From Castellaniella sp. (GTDB lineage: Bacteria; Pseudomonadota; Gammaproteobacteria; Burkholderiales; Burkholderiaceae_B): DNA of 64,000 nucleotides. Made by a program: the position numbers and the translations under genes. The notes beneath the pieces were generated by a model, which worked only from the letters and a program-made list of their open reading frames with translations, ran no database searches and had not been told where the DNA came from. The stretch covers positions 1-64,000 of the forward strand of contig NZ_SCQN01000014.1 in NCBI RefSeq assembly GCF_004321985.1, given 5' to 3'. Positions 32,343 to 42,851 of this stretch are shown piece after piece. How positions within the stretch are numbered: the stretch's first letter is position 1; each line of letters opens with the position of its first letter.

Positions 32343-33320
32343 TCAACGCAGCAATCTGACTTGGTCGCGGGCTTGCTTGGCCAAATAGAGCGCTCGGTCG
32401 GCGCGAGAAGACAGCATCTCGAAATTCGGGTCGTCGTGCCGCAAGGTGGCCACGCCCAGGCTGGCCGTGACGCGAAGTTCAGGGTGCTGGGCACTGACCG
32501 TCCGTTCGGCCACCAGTGACCGGATACGCTCGGCGACGGCTGCTCCCGTGTCGATGCTGGTCCCGGGTAGCAGCACGGCGAACTCCTCGCCGCCGGTTCG
32601 GGCAAACAGGTCTTCGTCGCGAAGCGCGCTGCGGCCGCAGGCCACCAGATCCTTCAGGACGGTGTCCCCGATCGGGTGTCCATAGCGATCATTGACGGCC
32701 TTGAAGTGATCCACGTCGAGCGCAATGATCGTCAGGGGGATGTCGTGGCGATGACAGTGGGTGAACTCATATTCCGCGTGCTCCACGAACGAGCGCAGGT
32801 TCGGGGCGCCGGTCAGGCTGTCGGTGCGCGCTTCCTCGCGCAGTTGCTCGCGCAGGTTGCTCAGTTCCGTGATGTCGGTGTTCACGCCGATCAGCGCCGG
32901 GGTGCCATCCGCGCATTGCCAGGGAACCTTCACCGCCCAGTAGTGGTGCATCTGGCCGTCCGATCCCACGAATGATTCTTCGCCGACCTGCCGTTCCTTC
33001 GACTCGAAGACCCTGCGATCCAGCACCCGATGTGTTTCCACGGCCTCAAGCGGCATGACCTCGGTGTCCAGCTTCCCGATGATGGACTCCGCCGTCCGGC
33101 CGAAGGTCTCGGCAACGCGCCGATTCACGTAGAGCATGCAGCCGTTGGCATCCTTGATGTAGACGTGCGCGTCCATGCTGTCGAGGATTGTGTCCAGCAG
33201 AGACTTTTGCTCACGAGCCTGGTCGCGTAGCGGGCGCAGGTCGTCGGCCGTCGCCTGGCCCCGGTCGAGGAAGCGGTCCATGTTGTCGCTTGGCGAGGAC
33301 ATCGGTTGAGTCTCGGGCAT
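32343..33320 (-). CDS. PAS-GGDEF diguanylate cyclase
   Basis: Protein of 325 residues. A short N-terminal helix (about 20-45) leads into a PAS domain (about 42-155, MDAHVYIKDANGCMLYVNRR) and a GGDEF domain (about 165-325). The active motif is GGEEF at 243-247, and the inhibitory I-site RDED at 234-237 has the correct 5-residue spacing. The protein should therefore make cyclic-di-GMP with product inhibition. No membrane segment or receiver domain is present, so it probably senses a cytosolic signal through PAS. Confidence 0.92.
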   Translation of the reverse strand: MPETQPMSSPSDNMDRFLDRGQATADDLRPLRDQAREQKSLLDTILDSMDAHVYIKDANGCMLYVNRRVAETFGRTAESIIGKLDTEVMPLEAVETHRVLDRRVFESKERQVGEESFVGSDGQMHHYWAVKVPWQCADGTPALIGVNTDITELSNLREQLREEARTDSLTGAPNLRSFVEHAEYEFTHCHRHDIPLTIIALDVDHFKAVNDRYGHPIGDTVLKDLVACGRSALRDEDLFARTGGEEFAVLLPGTSIDTGAAVAERIRSLVAERTVSAQHPELRVTASLGVATLRHDDPNFEMLSSRADRALYLAKQARDQVRLLR

Positions 33321-33374
33321 GGGCTGCTCGCTTTTGATTCGACGGGGTGGTGGGGGGGACTGATTGGTTGTGAA

Positions 33375-33878
33375 TCAGAAGTCGCCGAATTTCCGGTCGT
33401 GCTCGTACATGGGGTCTGGCCCTGGGTTGAATTGCGTCACGTGGCGGCCGTCATGGCCAAAGTACACGAACATCAGGGAATTCCAGACGTGGTCTTGTTT
33501 GTAGCGGTAGTTCCAGACCGTCTGGCGCACGCTGGGCAGCCCGATCTGATCGATGAAAGCAGGCGGCCCGAATTCGCAGCGAACCTGCTCGGGCGTCCAG
33601 GTTCCCTGGCGCAGGACTTCAAAGTGTTCGTCGGTGAGAATCGGCGTGACGGCCTGTACACGCCCCTGAGCGTCCAGGTTGCCGCCCCAGGCGTATTGCC
33701 CCAGCGGCTGCTGGGACCAGATGACCCGCTGCTGGCCGTTCCGGTTGGTGCACTGTAGTGTGGGCGCACCGAATTGCGCAGTGATCGTTGCGAGCGGTGT
33801 GTCGGGCGGGGTGTGCCCGATGTCTGCACAGCCAGTCAACGCTGCGCAGAACAGGATCGGTATCAGCGTACGCATCAT
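33375..33878 (-). CDS. Probable lipoprotein
   Basis: Protein of 167 residues with a lipoprotein signal (MRTLIPILFCAALTGC, lipobox LTGC). The mature part has two repeated blocks of the form ITAQFGAPTL and RCEFGPPAFI and ends WNYRYKQDHVWNSLMFVYF. This resembles the SmpA/OmlA-type fold in which outer-membrane lipoproteins measure assembly, but identity is not established. Two adjacent ATGs (33878 and 33875) are both possible starts. Confidence 0.78.
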   Translation of the reverse strand: MMRTLIPILFCAALTGCADIGHTPPDTPLATITAQFGAPTLQCTNRNGQQRVIWSQQPLGQYAWGGNLDAQGRVQAVTPILTDEHFEVLRQGTWTPEQVRCEFGPPAFIDQIGLPSVRQTVWNYRYKQDHVWNSLMFVYFGHDGRHVTQFNPGPDPMYEHDRKFGDF

Positions 33879-33930
33879 GACATCCAAGGGGTACGGACGA
33901 ATGTATGCTTATGTTACTACGTCCTCATGA

Positions 33931-35160
33931 TCATCCAAAGAACCAATAACACACCCCGATGGAGGCCAGTACTCCGGCCAGATCGGCGAGCAAGGCGCAG
34001 CCCACAGTGTGGCGTACGCGCTGCACGCCCACTGCGCCGTAGTACACGGCCAGCACATAGAACGTGGTTTCCGTGCTGCCCTGGACGGTGGCCGCGAGCA
34101 GCGCCGGGAAGCTGTCGGGGCCGTAGTGTTGCATGGTTTCTATCATCAGGGCGCGTGCCGCGCTGCCGGAAAAGGGCTTCACCAGCGCCGTGGGCAGCGC
34201 GTCGACGAAGCGCGCGTCCAGTCCGATCGTGTGCACGCCCCAGCGGATGCCCTCCAGCAGCACATCCAGCGCGCCCGAGGCGCGCAACACGCCTACGGCG
34301 CACAGCATGGCGACCAGATAGGGCAGCAGGTTCTTGCAGACCTCGAAGCCGTCCTTGGCGCCTTCGATGAAGCTTTCGTAGACGGGGATGCGGCGCATGG
34401 CCCCCGCGATCAGAAAGGCCACGATGACGGCAAACAGCACCAGGTTGCCCAGCAGCGACGACAACGATGCCACCGCTGCGGTGCTCATCGACGCCAGCAG
34501 CGCCATGAAGCCGCCCAGCAGCAGCGCCCCGCTACCCAGCCAGGCGAGCACCACCGGATCCTGCAGTCGCAGCCGCTGCATGAAGGCTACCGACAGCAGC
34601 CCGACCAGCGTGGATGCCGATGTTGCCAGCAGAATCGGCAGGAACACCAGCGTAGGGTCGGAGGCTCCCTGCTGTGCCCGGTACATGAAGATCGTGACGG
34701 GCAGCAGGGTCAGCGACGAGGAATTCAGCACCAGAAACAGGATCTGCGCGTTGGTTGCGGTGCCTGGGTCCTGGTTGAGCGTCTGCAGTTCCCGCATGGC
34801 GCGCAGTCCGATGGGTGTGGCCGCATTGTCCAGCCCGAGTGCATTGGCGGCGAAATTCAGCGTGATCAGGCCCAGCGCGGGGTGGCCGGCCGGCACGCCC
34901 GGCATCAGCCGCCGGAAGAGCGGCCCCAGCAGCCGCGCCAGCCCGCCCACCAGGCCCGCCGATTCTGCGATGCGCAGGAAGCCCATCCACAGCGTCAGCG
35001 TGCCGAACAGCAGCAACATGATCTTGACCGACAGGTCGGCCATGTCGAACAGGCTGGTGATCAGCCGCTCGAATACGCCTGGGTCGCCCAGAATCCACCA
35101 CTGGAACAGCGCCGCGACAGCGGCGATCAGGAAAAACGCGAGCCAGAGGGCGTTCAGCAT
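33931..35160 (-). CDS. SpmA-SpmB-like nucleoside-recognition membrane protein
   Basis: Protein of 409 residues, a fusion of the two halves named spore maturation proteins A and B in Bacillus. Each half carries a gate/nucleoside-recognition domain: GVPAGHPALGLITLNFAANA with LGLDNAATPIGLRAM in the first, and a matching VKPFSGSAARALMIETM with QGSTETTFYVLAVYYGAVG in the second. About ten membrane segments are predicted. Non-spore-formers carry this fusion widely; its transport role is unknown. Confidence 0.87.
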   Translation of the reverse strand: MLNALWLAFFLIAAVAALFQWWILGDPGVFERLITSLFDMADLSVKIMLLLFGTLTLWMGFLRIAESAGLVGGLARLLGPLFRRLMPGVPAGHPALGLITLNFAANALGLDNAATPIGLRAMRELQTLNQDPGTATNAQILFLVLNSSSLTLLPVTIFMYRAQQGASDPTLVFLPILLATSASTLVGLLSVAFMQRLRLQDPVVLAWLGSGALLLGGFMALLASMSTAAVASLSSLLGNLVLFAVIVAFLIAGAMRRIPVYESFIEGAKDGFEVCKNLLPYLVAMLCAVGVLRASGALDVLLEGIRWGVHTIGLDARFVDALPTALVKPFSGSAARALMIETMQHYGPDSFPALLAATVQGSTETTFYVLAVYYGAVGVQRVRHTVGCALLADLAGVLASIGVCYWFFG

Positions 35161-35208
35161 GAGCGTGGGGCTGCAGCGGCGGCGCTTCGCGCGTCGTGGC
35201 CGCGCTGA

Positions 35209-36369
35209 TTACGCATCGACCAGCACGCTTTCATCCACGTCGCGGATGTCGGTACGTCCGCAGAACGCCATGGTGATGTCCAGTTCTTTGGCGATGATTT
35301 CCAGGCATCGGGTGACACCCGCTTCGCCATAGGCGCCCAGCCCGTACAGGAACGGGCGGCCGATCAGTGTGCCGCGTGCTCTCAGCGCGATGGCGCGCAG
35401 CACGTCCTGGCCGCTGCGGATGCCGCCGTCCATCCAGACCTCGATCTGGTCGCCCACCGCTTCGGCGATGGCCGGCAACGCAGTGATGGATGAAGGTGCG
35501 CCATCCAGTTGCCGCCCGCCGTGGTTGGAGACGATGAGCGCATCCGCTCCCGCGTCCACCGCCAGCCGGGCGTCCTGGGCATCCAGAATGCCCTTCACGA
35601 TGATCTTGCCGCCCCAGCGTTCCTTGATCCACGCCAGGTCGCTCCAGTTCAGCGTCGGGTCGAACTGCTCCGCCGTCCAGGAGGCGAGCGAGCTCATGTC
35701 CGACACCCCGCGCGCGTGCCCGACGATATTGCCGAAGCTGCGCCGTTGCGTGCGCAGCATCTGCAGGCACCATTGCGGCTTGATGGCCAGGTCCAGCAGG
35801 TTCAGGAGCGTGGGCCGCGGCGGCGTGGACAGGCCGTTCTTGATGTCCTTGTGGCGCTGCCCCATGACCTGCAGGTCCAGCGTCACCATCAGCGCCGAGC
35901 AGTGCGCCGCCCGGGCGCGGTCGATCAGCCGCCCGATGAAGTCGCGGTCGCGCATCACATAGAGCTGGAACCAGAAGGGTTGCGTGGTATGCGCCGCCAC
36001 GTCCTCGATGGAGCAGATGCTCATGGTGGACAAGGTGAACGGCACCCCGAAGCGTTCGGCGGCCCGCGCAGCCAGAATTTCGCCATCGGCGTGCTGCATG
36101 CCGGTCAGGCCGGTTGGCGCCAATGCCGCCGGCATGGACACGTCGCGCCCCAGCATCTGGGTGCGGATGCTGCGGTGAGAAATGTCCACCGCCACCCGCT
36201 GGCGGAACTTCAGCCGCTGCAGGTCGGCTTCGTTGGCCCGGTAGGTGGATTCCGTCCATGAGCCCGAGTCCGCGTAGTCATAGAACATGTGCGGCACACG
36301 CCAGCGCGCCACCCGGCGCAGGTCTTCGATGCAGGTGATCTTGCTCAACGGTGTAAAGAGGGGACACAT
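35209..36369 (-). CDS. lldD: FMN-dependent L-lactate dehydrogenase / alpha-hydroxy-acid oxidase
   Basis: Protein of 386 residues in the FMN-dependent TIM-barrel family, oxidising L-lactate or a close 2-hydroxy acid and passing electrons to the respiratory chain. Markers are RVPHMFYDYADSGSWTESTY near the N-terminus, APTGLTGMQHADGEILAARA (FMN site), KGILDAQDARLAVDAGADAL and SNHGGRQLDGAPSS with the catalytic His. IGRPFLYGLGAYGEAG follows near the C-terminus. ATG 36369 begins the conserved part; the long in-frame upstream extension is not conserved. Confidence 0.88.
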   Translation of the reverse strand: MCPLFTPLSKITCIEDLRRVARWRVPHMFYDYADSGSWTESTYRANEADLQRLKFRQRVAVDISHRSIRTQMLGRDVSMPAALAPTGLTGMQHADGEILAARAAERFGVPFTLSTMSICSIEDVAAHTTQPFWFQLYVMRDRDFIGRLIDRARAAHCSALMVTLDLQVMGQRHKDIKNGLSTPPRPTLLNLLDLAIKPQWCLQMLRTQRRSFGNIVGHARGVSDMSSLASWTAEQFDPTLNWSDLAWIKERWGGKIIVKGILDAQDARLAVDAGADALIVSNHGGRQLDGAPSSITALPAIAEAVGDQIEVWMDGGIRSGQDVLRAIALRARGTLIGRPFLYGLGAYGEAGVTRCLEIIAKELDITMAFCGRTDIRDVDESVLVDA

Positions 36370-36729
36370 GGTGGTAGGGTTCGGGGATGAGGGTGGTGTG
36401 GCGCCTTCCGGTCCGTGTTCTTCAGTGTGCGGACGAAGGGCTTCTGAAATTCTTCGCGTAGTATAGGCACAAAGCCGCGTAAAATCGTCTCGCCGAGAGG
36501 CCTCACCCGCATCTGGGGTAAGTCCTGAAGCCGGCGCTGCGGGTGTTGCGGCTTGTTGTGGGATTGCAACGCTTCCCTCACAAACTGGGCGGTTTACCCG
36601 GTACGACATGGCGCCAGCCTCGATTTTTTGATGCAATACCTACAACTTCCCTTCGCGGAGTTGGAAGAGCAGCAGCAAAGGATGTTGTTGGCCTGCTCTG
36701 ATTCACATAAATCTACGGAGATTTCTTAC
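36370..36729. other. Intergenic region upstream of the porin gene
   Basis: About 360 bases between the divergent lactate dehydrogenase and porin genes without a convincing gene. It holds -10-like hexamers TAGTAT (36459-36464) and TAAAAT (36479-36484) on the plus strand, but no matching -35. A long porin mRNA leader is likely, since the ribosome site (GGAG before 36730) lies at the far end. Confidence 0.4.
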
Positions 36730-37881
36730 ATGAAAAAGACTCTGCTCGCTGCTGCTCTGCTGGCCGGTTTCGCCACCGCCGGCGTTGCTCAAGCAGAAAC
36801 GTCCGTGACGCTGTACGGTATCCTGGATACCGGCTACGGCTACCAAAATTTCAAGAACAACCATGAAGGCGCTGATTACCGCGCTCGTTCCTCCGGTCTG
36901 CGCAGCGGCTTTGTCGACGGCAACCGCTGGGGCCTGAAGGGCGCCGAAGATCTGGGCGGCGGTCTGAGCGCCATCTTCACATTGGAAAACGGCTTCAACA
37001 TCGGAACCGGTTCCCTGGACGGCGGCAACATGTTCAACCGCCAAGCCTTCGTGGGTCTGTCCAGTGATCAGTGGGGTGCTCTGACCCTGGGCCGCCAATA
37101 CAGCGCCGGCGTGGATACGTCGATGGGCGAAGAAATGAACGGCCTGGGCAACTTTGATAAGGTCGCCGGCGGCATGGGCCTGGGCTCTGGCACTCGCGTC
37201 AACAACTCGTTCAAGTACACCACGCCGTCCTTCAGCGGCTTCAAGGGCGTGCTGATGTACGGCACGGGCAGCACGGCCAACTCCAACAGCACCTGGGTCA
37301 TCCGTGACGGCAATTTGCCCAATACGGACGTGAAGGATCGTGGCGCGCGCCTGTCGGTGGGTGCTTCGTACTCCAACGGCCCCCTGGGCATTGGTGCCGC
37401 CTATGATCGTCAAAGCGTTTATGGTCAGGACGTGAATGGCCGGAACGTCAACGCCATGACGGCGTGGGACATCAACGGTTCCTACGACTTCGAAGTCGTG
37501 AAGCTGTCCCTGATGTTCGGTCAGGACCGCAACGGCAAGATCAACTGGAACGGCGATGCGACTGATCTTTCCGGCTATGCAGTTCCCAACCTGGCCAATG
37601 GCTACCAGGATTTCAAGTCGAACAACTGGGGCGTGACCCTGAGCGCGCCGGTAGGCCCGGGCCGCTTGTTCGCCGTCTACAACGGTTCGCACTCGAACCT
37701 GAAGGACGACGACAAGTGGGGCTCCAAGGCTGGCAACATCAACGCCTACCAGCTGCAATACCAATACCCGCTGTCCAAGCGCACCAAGATCTACACGTAC
37801 GCTTCGTACATGCAGAATGTTGGCTACGTGAAGGATCTGAAGGGTACGGAAGCCGGTATCGGTATCAACCACCGCTTCTGA
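36730..37881 (+). CDS. General porin (Gram-negative betaproteobacterial type)
   Basis: Outer-membrane trimeric porin of 383 residues. A signal peptide KKTLLAAALLAGFATAGVAQ is cut after AQA near residue 22. The mature start ETSVTLYGILDTGYGYQ is the family hallmark, with NRWGLKGAEDLGGGLSAIFT near 60. PEFSTR-like loops follow, and the final strand GTEAGIGINHRF ends in Phe as needed for BAM recognition. It should allow passive entry of small, probably anionic solutes. A strong terminator follows. Confidence 0.94.
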   Translation: MKKTLLAAALLAGFATAGVAQAETSVTLYGILDTGYGYQNFKNNHEGADYRARSSGLRSGFVDGNRWGLKGAEDLGGGLSAIFTLENGFNIGTGSLDGGNMFNRQAFVGLSSDQWGALTLGRQYSAGVDTSMGEEMNGLGNFDKVAGGMGLGSGTRVNNSFKYTTPSFSGFKGVLMYGTGSTANSNSTWVIRDGNLPNTDVKDRGARLSVGASYSNGPLGIGAAYDRQSVYGQDVNGRNVNAMTAWDINGSYDFEVVKLSLMFGQDRNGKINWNGDATDLSGYAVPNLANGYQDFKSNNWGVTLSAPVGPGRLFAVYNGSHSNLKDDDKWGSKAGNINAYQLQYQYPLSKRTKIYTYASYMQNVGYVKDLKGTEAGIGINHRF

Positions 37882-37969
37882 TCGCGGCGCGTGGCTTGTC
37901 CACGCTTGCGATGCGGCCTGATTCGTCAGGCCGTCACGAATACCGGAGGCGCAAGTCTCCGAATACAAG

Positions 37970-37994
37970 AACCACCCTTCGGGGTGGTTTTTGT
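37970..37994 (+). terminator. Rho-independent terminator of the porin gene
   Basis: AACCACCC (37970-37977) and GGGTGGTT (37982-37989) form a perfect 8-bp stem with a TTCG tetraloop, followed by TTTGT. It lies about 90 bases after the porin stop. Confidence 0.9.
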
Positions 37995-38162
37995 GTTTCT
38001 GTTCGGGGCTGATAGACTGAGAACGCCTGGCACAGCCTGTTGAATCATGTGCGCGTCTTCAGGCCTTTGAAAGCCATTTTGTGCTGTGCTCGGCGACGTC
38101 GGCGGCACGGTCCCCAACATGTTTCAGACCCGCACCAGTGGCCGCGAAGGGGTCTGTCGAAA

Positions 38163-38171
38163 TGCTACAAT
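38163..38171 (+). promoter_or_regulatory. Candidate nuo operon promoter
   Basis: TGCTACAAT is a TGn-extended -10 box (TACAAT 38166-38171) placed 34 bases before nuoA. No good -35 is seen. The predicted start is near 38178, giving a leader of about 28 bases. Confidence 0.45.
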
Positions 38172-38205
38172 CCCGTAGTTTTGTCATTCGCAACTGGGGC
38201 ATTTC

Positions 38206-38565
38206 ATGAACCTGCAACAGTACTTTCCCGTGCTGCTTTTCATCGTGGTCGCGGTCCTGATCGGCGGAGCCCTGATTGCGGCCGGCCGGTTCCTAAGCCC
38301 TAATGACCCGGATTCTGAAAAGCTGTCCGCGTACGAATGCGGGTTCGAATCGTTCGACGATTCGCGCATGAAATTCGACGTGCGCTATTACCTGGTTGCC
38401 ATCCTGTTCATCATGTTCGATCTGGAAATCGCATTCCTGTTTCCCTGGGCTATTGCCAACGGGGCGCTGGGCATGGTGGGCTTCTGGGCGGTGGCCATCT
38501 TCCTGACGGTGCTCACGGTGGGCTTCATCTACGAATGGCGCCGGGGCGCGCTGGACTGGGAATAA
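38206..38565 (+). CDS. nuoA: NADH-quinone oxidoreductase subunit A
   Basis: First gene of the respiratory complex I operon. The 119-residue protein has three membrane helices and the conserved loop [20 protein letters not shown] (about 43-62), which takes part near the quinone site. [11 protein letters not shown] lies in helix 2. Length is typical. It starts the uninterrupted series nuoA-N in the standard order. Confidence 0.96.
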   Translation: MNLQQYFPVLLFIVVAVLIGGALIAAGRFLSPNDPDSEKLSAYECGFESFDDSRMKFDVRYYLVAILFIMFDLEIAFLFPWAIANGALGMVGFWAVAIFLTVLTVGFIYEWRRGALDWE

Positions 38566-38580
38566 TCTGGGGGTTTGATC

Positions 38581-39057
38581 ATGGCAGAAGGTGTGATGGA
38601 AAAAGGCTTTATGACCACCAGTGCGGACAAGTTCCTGAACTGGGCGCGGACGGGGTCGATGTGGCCCATGACGTTTGGTCTGGCCTGTTGCGCGGTCGAA
38701 ATGATGCATGCCGGCGCCGCGCGCTATGACCTGGATCAGTTCGGCATCATCTTCCGTCCCAGCCCGCGTCAGTCCGACCTGATGATCGTGGCCGGCACGC
38801 TATGCAACAAGATGGCCCCGGCGCTGCGGAAGGTCTATGACCAGATGCCGGAACCGCGCTGGGTGGTGTCCATGGGGTCCTGTGCCAACGGCGGCGGCTA
38901 TTACCACTATTCCTATTCGGTGGTGCGCGGTTGCGACCGCATCGTGCCGGTGGATGTCTACGTGCCGGGCTGCCCGCCCACGGCGGAAGCCCTGGTGTAC
39001 GGGCTGCTGCAGATGCAGAACAAGATCCGCCTGAACAACACCATCCATCGCGGCTAG
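38581..39057 (+). CDS. nuoB: NADH-quinone oxidoreductase subunit B
   Basis: Carries cluster N2, the last Fe-S centre before quinone. The 158-residue product has the ligand set C36-C37 ([11 protein letters not shown]), C101 ([11 protein letters not shown]) and C131 ([11 protein letters not shown]). ATG 38581 follows GGGGG; TTG 38575 is an unlikely alternative. Confidence 0.97.
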   Translation: MAEGVMEKGFMTTSADKFLNWARTGSMWPMTFGLACCAVEMMHAGAARYDLDQFGIIFRPSPRQSDLMIVAGTLCNKMAPALRKVYDQMPEPRWVVSMGSCANGGGYYHYSYSVVRGCDRIVPVDVYVPGCPPTAEALVYGLLQMQNKIRLNNTIHRG

Positions 39058-39085
39058 GCCGGCGGGTTCCTCGACAGATATCGCT

Positions 39086-39700
39086 ATGACACGGCTACAG
39101 ACATTACACGACAACCTGCGCTCGGTGCTGGGCGATTCGGTCGATCTGACCGAATCGCTGGGTGAGCTGACCCTCCAGGTCCCGGCCAGCGCCTGGCTGG
39201 AAACCTGCCGCACCCTGCGCGACCATGCCGATCTGCGCTTCGAGCAGAACATGGACCTGTGCGCGGTGGACTATTCCGCCTGGAAGGCCCCTACCTACAC
39301 GCCCGATCACGTTGCGCACCCCAAGCGCTTTGCGGTGGTGATCCAGCTGCTGTCGGTGACGCACAACTGGCGCCTGCGCGTGCGCGCCTACGCGGATAAC
39401 GACGAGTTTCCGATGATGGCGTCTCTGGTGGACGTCTGGCCGTCGGTGAACTGGTACGAACGGGAAGCCTTCGACCTGTTCGGCGTGGTCTTCGAGGGCC
39501 ACCCCGACCTGCGCCGCATCCTCACGGACTATGGCTTCATCGGTCATCCGTTCCGCAAGGACTTCCCGATCTCCGGCCATGTGGAGATGCGCTACGACGC
39601 CGAGCAGAAGCGCGTCATTTACCAACCGGTCACCATCGAGCCGCGCGAGGTCGTCCCGCGCATCGTGCGCGAGGATCACTACGGAATAGAGCGGTACTGA
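39086..39700 (+). CDS. nuoC: NADH-quinone oxidoreductase subunit C
   Basis: Peripheral-arm subunit of 204 residues that packs against NuoD. The signature [20 protein letters not shown] (about 127-146) is followed by [18 protein letters not shown]. NuoC and NuoD are separate genes here, as in most Proteobacteria other than enterics. The nuoD start is one base after its stop. Confidence 0.97.
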   Translation: MTRLQTLHDNLRSVLGDSVDLTESLGELTLQVPASAWLETCRTLRDHADLRFEQNMDLCAVDYSAWKAPTYTPDHVAHPKRFAVVIQLLSVTHNWRLRVRAYADNDEFPMMASLVDVWPSVNWYEREAFDLFGVVFEGHPDLRRILTDYGFIGHPFRKDFPISGHVEMRYDAEQKRVIYQPVTIEPREVVPRIVREDHYGIERY

Positions 39701-39701
39701 C

Positions 39702-40955
39702 ATGGCAGAAATCCAGAACTACAACCTGAACTTCGGCCCGCAGCACCCGGCCGCGCACGGGGTGCTGCGCCTGGTGCTGGAACTGGACGGTGAAGTCGTC
39801 CAGCGTGCGGATCCGCACATCGGACTGCTGCACCGCGCGACCGAAAAACTGGCCGAGACCCGCACCTTCCTGCAGACGCTGCCGTACATGGACCGCCTGG
39901 ACTACGTGTCCATGATGTGCAACGAGCATGCCTACTGCATGGCGGTGGAACGCCTGCTGGGCGTCGAGGTGCCGCTGCGCGGGCAGTACATCCGCGTGAT
40001 GTTCGACGAGATCACGCGCGTCCTGAACCACTTGATGTCGCTGGGTTCGCACGCGCTGGATGTGGGTGCGATGGCGGTGTTCCTGTACGCCTTCCGCGAG
40101 CGGGAAGACCTGATGGACTGCTACGAGGCGGTGTCGGGCGCGCGCATGCATGCGGCCTACTACCGGCCGGGTGGTGTGTACCGCGATCTGCCGGATTCCA
40201 TGCCGCAGTACAAGCCGTCCAAATACCGCTCGGACAAGGAAATGCGCGTCATGAACGAGGCGCGCCAGGGCTCCTTGCTGGATTTCATCGAGGACTTCAC
40301 GAACCGTTTCCCGAACTGCGTGGACGAATACGAGACGCTGCTGACCGACAACCGGATCTGGAAGCAGCGTCTGGTGGATGTCGGTGTGGTGTCTCCAGAG
40401 CGTGCGCTGGCGCTGGGTTTCACCGGCCCCATGCTGCGCGGCTCGGGCATCGAATGGGATCTGCGCAAGAAGCAGCCCTACGAAGTCTACGACCGCATGG
40501 ATTTCGACATCCCGGTGGGGGTGAATGGCGACTGCTACGACCGCTATCTGTGCCGCATCGCCGAGATGCGCGAGTCCAACCGCATCATCCGCCAGTGCGT
40601 GGAGTGGCTGCGCAACAATCCCGGCCCGGTGATCACGGACAACCACAAGGTTGCTCCGCCGAAGCGGGCCAAGATGAAAGAGGGGATGGAAGACATGATC
40701 CATCACTTCAAGCTGTTCTCCGAAGGCATGCACGTGCCCGAAGGCGAGGCCTACGCCGCCATCGAGCACCCCAAGGGCGAATTCGGCATCTATCTGATCT
40801 CCGACGGGGCCAACAAGCCTTATCGCCTGAAGATCCGGGCGCCGGGCTTTGCGCACTTGCACTCTCTCGAAGAAATGTCCAGGGGCCACATGATTTCCGA
40901 TGTGGTGACCATCATCGGCACCCAGGACATCGTGTTTGGCGAGATCGATCGCTAG
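39702..40955 (+). CDS. nuoD: NADH-quinone oxidoreductase subunit D
   Basis: 49-kDa-type subunit of 417 residues that lines the quinone cavity with Nuo[21 protein letters not shown] near the N-terminus, [12 protein letters not shown] and [12 protein letters not shown] are conserved. The C-terminus [19 protein letters not shown] is the usual ending. Confidence 0.97.
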   Translation: MAEIQNYNLNFGPQHPAAHGVLRLVLELDGEVVQRADPHIGLLHRATEKLAETRTFLQTLPYMDRLDYVSMMCNEHAYCMAVERLLGVEVPLRGQYIRVMFDEITRVLNHLMSLGSHALDVGAMAVFLYAFREREDLMDCYEAVSGARMHAAYYRPGGVYRDLPDSMPQYKPSKYRSDKEMRVMNEARQGSLLDFIEDFTNRFPNCVDEYETLLTDNRIWKQRLVDVGVVSPERALALGFTGPMLRGSGIEWDLRKKQPYEVYDRMDFDIPVGVNGDCYDRYLCRIAEMRESNRIIRQCVEWLRNNPGPVITDNHKVAPPKRAKMKEGMEDMIHHFKLFSEGMHVPEGEAYAAIEHPKGEFGIYLISDGANKPYRLKIRAPGFAHLHSLEEMSRGHMISDVVTIIGTQDIVFGEIDR

Positions 40956-40980
40956 TCGGTCGGTTCACAGGAATAGGCAT

Positions 40981-41472
40981 ATGTTGCTTTCTGAAGAAGC
41001 GTACCGGGAAATCGACCGGGCAATCTCGAAGTACCCGCCGGAACAGAAGCGCTCCGCCGTGATGGCGGCGCTCACGGTGGCCCAGGACGAAAAGGGCTGG
41101 ATCTCGCCCGAGGTCATTCGCGACGTGGCGGCGTATCTGGGTATGCCGCCCATCGCCGTGCAGGAATGCGCGACTTTCTACAACATGTACAACACCCAGA
41201 AGGTGGGCAAATACACGCTCACCATCTGCACCAACCTGCCCTGTGCGCTGCAGGGCAGCGTGAAAGCCGCCGAATACCTCAAGGAAAAGCTGGGCGTGGA
41301 TTTCCACGAAACCACGGCGGATGGCCTGTTCACGCTCATCGAGGGCGAATGCATGGGGGCCTGTGGCGATGCGCCGGTGGTGATCGCCAATGGCAAGCAC
41401 ATGTGCTGCCGCATGCAGCCCGAAAGGATCGACGCGTTGATCGCTGAACTGAAACAGCAGGAGTCGGCATGA
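40981..41472 (+). CDS. nuoE: NADH-quinone oxidoreductase subunit E
   Basis: 24-kDa subunit of 163 residues with a thioredoxin-like fold that holds the 2Fe-2S cluster N1a. Ligands are C83, C88 (CTNLPC), C124 and C128 (CMGAC). ATG 40981 is 25 bases after nuoD. The stop overlaps the nuoF start as ATGA. Confidence 0.97.
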   Translation: MLLSEEAYREIDRAISKYPPEQKRSAVMAALTVAQDEKGWISPEVIRDVAAYLGMPPIAVQECATFYNMYNTQKVGKYTLTICTNLPCALQGSVKAAEYLKEKLGVDFHETTADGLFTLIEGECMGACGDAPVVIANGKHMCCRMQPERIDALIAELKQQESA

Positions 41473-42839
41473 GCGGGCTGGACGTATTGCAGAAATTCTC
41501 CACCGACGCGCTGTCGCCGGATCTGGGCAACGACCCGTCGCTCAGCATGATCTTTCATGGCCGTCACATCAGCCCCCAGATCCTGGCCGGGCTGGATGGC
41601 CATAACTGGGGCATCCAGGATTACATGGCACGCGGCGGCTACGAGTCGCTGAAGAAGATCCTGACCACCGGCATGACGCCGGATGACGTGATCGCCGAAC
41701 TGAAGGCGTCCAGCCTGCGCGGCCGCGGCGGGGCGGGTTTTCCGACGGGCCTGAAGTGGTCCTTCATGCCGCGCAATTTCCCGGGCCAGAAGTACGTGGT
41801 CTGCAATTCCGACGAGGGTGAACCGGGCACGTTCAAGGACCGCGACATCCTGCGCTTCAACCCGCATTCGGTGATCGAAGGCATGATCATCGGCGGCTAC
41901 GCCATGGGCGCGTCGGTGGGCTACAACTACATCCACGGCGAAATCTTCCAGATCTACGAGCGTTTCGAGGAAGCCCTGGAACAAGCGCGCGCGGCCGGGT
42001 TCCTGGGCGAGAACATTCTGGGCTCGGGCTTTAGCTACGAGCTCCACGCCCACCACGGCTATGGGGCCTACATCTGCGGCGAGGAAACGGCACTGCTCGA
42101 ATCGCTGGAGGGCAAAAAGGGCCAGCCTCGATTCAAGCCGCCGTTCCCGGCAAGCTACGGGCTGTACGGCAAGCCTACGACGATCAACAACACGGAAACC
42201 TTCGCGGCCGTGCCGTTCGTCTTCAAGCTGGGCGCACAGGCCTATCTGGAGCTGGGCATCGAAAAGGCCGGGGGGACGAAGATCTTCTCCATCTCCGGTG
42301 ACGTGGAACGTCCCGGCAACTACGAAATTCCGCTGGGCACGCCATTCCCCAAGCTGCTGGAACTTGCAGGCGGCGTGAAGGGCGGGCGCAAGCTGAAGGC
42401 CGTGGTTCCGGGCGGATCGTCTTCGCCCGTGCTGCCGGCCGACATCATGATGCAGACCAACATGGACTACGACTCGATCGCCAAGGCCGGATCCATGCTG
42501 GGGTCGGGCGCGGTGATCGTGCTCGACGACACGCGTTGCATGGTGAAGTCGCTCATGCGGCTGTCGTATTTCTACTTCGAGGAATCCTGTGGCCAGTGCA
42601 CGCCCTGTCGCGAGGGCACAGGCTGGCTGTACCGCATGATGAACCGCATGGAACACGGCCGGGGCACGATGGAAGACATCGCGACCCTGGATTCGGCCGC
42701 CAGCAACATGATGGGCCGCACCATTTGCGCCCTGGCCGATGCTGCCGCAATGCCCGTGCGCAGCTTCATCAAGCATTTCCGCGACGAATTCGTCTACCAC
42801 GTTGACCACAAGGATTGTGTGGTCTCCAAATATCTGTAG
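41469..42839 (+). CDS. nuoF: NADH-quinone oxidoreductase subunit F
   Basis: 51-kDa subunit of 456 residues that binds NADH and FMN and holds cluster N3. [15 protein letters not shown] and [16 protein letters not shown] form the FMN/NADH site. [15 protein letters not shown] near 370 and the later Cys in [13 protein letters not shown] bind 4Fe-4S. It starts within the nuoE stop codon, so the two are translationally coupled. Confidence 0.97.
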   Translation: MSGLDVLQKFSTDALSPDLGNDPSLSMIFHGRHISPQILAGLDGHNWGIQDYMARGGYESLKKILTTGMTPDDVIAELKASSLRGRGGAGFPTGLKWSFMPRNFPGQKYVVCNSDEGEPGTFKDRDILRFNPHSVIEGMIIGGYAMGASVGYNYIHGEIFQIYERFEEALEQARAAGFLGENILGSGFSYELHAHHGYGAYICGEETALLESLEGKKGQPRFKPPFPASYGLYGKPTTINNTETFAAVPFVFKLGAQAYLELGIEKAGGTKIFSISGDVERPGNYEIPLGTPFPKLLELAGGVKGGRKLKAVVPGGSSSPVLPADIMMQTNMDYDSIAKAGSMLGSGAVIVLDDTRCMVKSLMRLSYFYFEESCGQCTPCREGTGWLYRMMNRMEHGRGTMEDIATLDSAASNMMGRTICALADAAAMPVRSFIKHFRDEFVYHVDHKDCVVSKYL

Positions 42840-42851
42840 GTCGCACACGCC

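Noticed and set aside
36345-36581. Minus-strand frame and long in-frame extension upstream of the lactate dehydrogenase gene
   Set aside because: The conserved protein begins at 36369; the extra codons have no conserved features and occupy the porin leader region.
38181-38194. TTGTCATTCGCAAC upstream of nuoA as a possible FNR site
   Set aside because: Half-sites do not match as a dyad and the position is downstream of the candidate -10, so it would not activate.
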